Shown: positions 5,319 through 5,923 of the stretch, one piece after another
Layout: each line of letters starts with the position of its first letter
Position numbering within the stretch: the stretch's first letter is position 1
From: Bacillota bacterium
GTDB lineage: Bacteria; Bacillota; Clostridia; Lachnospirales; Anaerotignaceae
Assembly: GCA_030526765.1 (NCBI GenBank)
Contig: JAUNCB010000085.1
Span: 1 to 5,923, forward strand
Reading direction: 5' to 3'
DNA: 5,923 nucleotides
Made by a program: the position numbers and the translations under genes
Notes under the pieces: generated by a model
Database searches by the model: none
What the model saw: the letters and a program-made list of their open reading frames with translations, nothing else
What the model was told of the DNA's origin: nothing

Positions 5319-5923
5319 TCCTCCACCTCCCCATCCAGCAGGATATTCGCCTGCACAAATGCCATCGGATCATCGGCGGGGCCGTCATAGACCACCTTTC
5401 CGTCATCCAGTCGGATCACCCGCTGTGCCGTTGCCGCTATCCCGTTATCATGGGTGATCAGCACCACCGTATTCCCCTCTTGATGAAGTGCCTGCAGCAT
5501 CAGCAGCACCTCTCTGCCTGTTTTGGAATCCAGTGCCCCTGTCGGCTCATCGGCAAGGATCACCGATGGACATCCCACCAATGCTCTGGCAATGGATACC
5601 CTCTGCTGCTGTCCGCCGGAAAGCTGATTGGGCAGGTGTCGAAGCTTATCCCCCAAGCCAACCTTTTCCAGCGTTTTCTGCGCCAGAAGGAGCCGTTCCT
5701 CCTTCCTGATGCCTGCATACATCAGCGGCATTGCCACATTTTCCAGCAGATTCAGTTTCGGCAAAAGATGATACTGCTGAAAAACGAATCCCAACTTTTC
5801 ATTGCGGATCCGTGCCAGTTCATCCTTATTCAAGGAGCCCACATCCCTGCCATCCAGAAAATAGACCCCTTCTGTCGGCACATCTAAACAACCGATGATA
5901 TTCATGCAGGTAGATTTCCCGGA
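5315..5923 (-). CDS. MacB/LolD-type ABC transporter ATPase (N-terminus outside window)
   Basis: The visible 202 residues begin inside the Walker A loop (SGKST) and run to the stop, so about 40 N-terminal residues lie beyond the right edge. Numbered from that serine, the Q-loop is at Q49-Q50 (GFVFQQYHLLPKLNLLENV), the ABC signature at 101-108 (LSGGQQQR), Walker B with catalytic glutamate at 121-126 (VILADE), the D-loop at 130-133 (ALDS) and the H-loop histidine at 158 (LITHD). All motifs needed for ATP hydrolysis are present. CMNIIGCLDVPTEG and the Q-loop wording match the MacB/LolD/SalX group. It powers the permease encoded next, with which it overlaps by 4 nt. The methionine of MNIIGCLD sits inside the fold and is not the start. 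In related operons a MacA-like adaptor gene lies upstream; here that part is not visible. Confidence 0.96.
   Translation of the reverse strand, partial: SGKSTCMNIIGCLDVPTEGVYFLDGRDVGSLNKDELARIRNEKLGFVFQQYHLLPKLNLLENVAMPLMYAGIRKEERLLLAQKTLEKVGLGDKLRHLPNQLSGGQQQRVSIARALVGCPSVILADEPTGALDSKTGREVLLMLQALHQEGNTVVLITHDNGIAATAQRVIRLDDGKVVYDGPADDPMAFVQANILLDGEVEE

Noticed and set aside
5903..5905. Methionine at 5905 as the ATPase start
   Set aside because: The frame stays open to the window edge and reads SGKSTC directly upstream, which is the Walker A motif. The true start must lie outside.

Overview
The window suggests a low-to-mid GC Firmicute, most likely a gut-type member of the Clostridia. The reasons are textbook sigma-A promoters (TTGACA/TATAAT), strong AAGGAGG-type ribosome binding sites, an S-layer-homology (SLH) protein, and an XRE-cupin regulator beside an amino-acid uptake and catabolism pair. 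No genus can be named from the sequence alone. Every gene supported here lies on the minus strand, so the genes run from high to low coordinates. No RNA genes, insertion sequences, CRISPR arrays or tRNAs were seen.

Region 5923-2300 is an export operon cut at the right edge. It begins with a MacB/LolD-type ABC ATPase missing its N-terminus. A four-transmembrane MacB/FtsX-type permease follows with a 4-nt ATGA overlap. A secreted 604-residue SLH protein comes last, and its Shine-Dalgarno sequence contains the permease stop codon. The third gene therefore looks translationally coupled to the transporter. This pairing of an ABC export machine with a wall-anchored protein carrying repeated beta modules is the least ordinary part of the window. 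A MacA-like adaptor may lie upstream, outside the window.

Region 2299-1521 is a self-contained regulator unit. It holds an XRE helix-turn-helix plus cupin regulator with its own promoter, a perfect 7-bp inverted repeat lying across that promoter (a candidate autoregulatory operator), and a clear intrinsic terminator.

Region 1500-1 is a second operon. It starts at a perfect consensus promoter with an AT-rich upstream stretch and a leader of about 100 nt. It encodes a YkvI-family membrane protein (LeuT-like fold, about 10 transmembrane segments), then a class-III PLP aminotransferase cut at the left edge. The likely picture is uptake of an amino acid or amine followed by transamination, sensed by the neighbouring XRE-cupin protein. 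The substrate cannot be read from the sequence.
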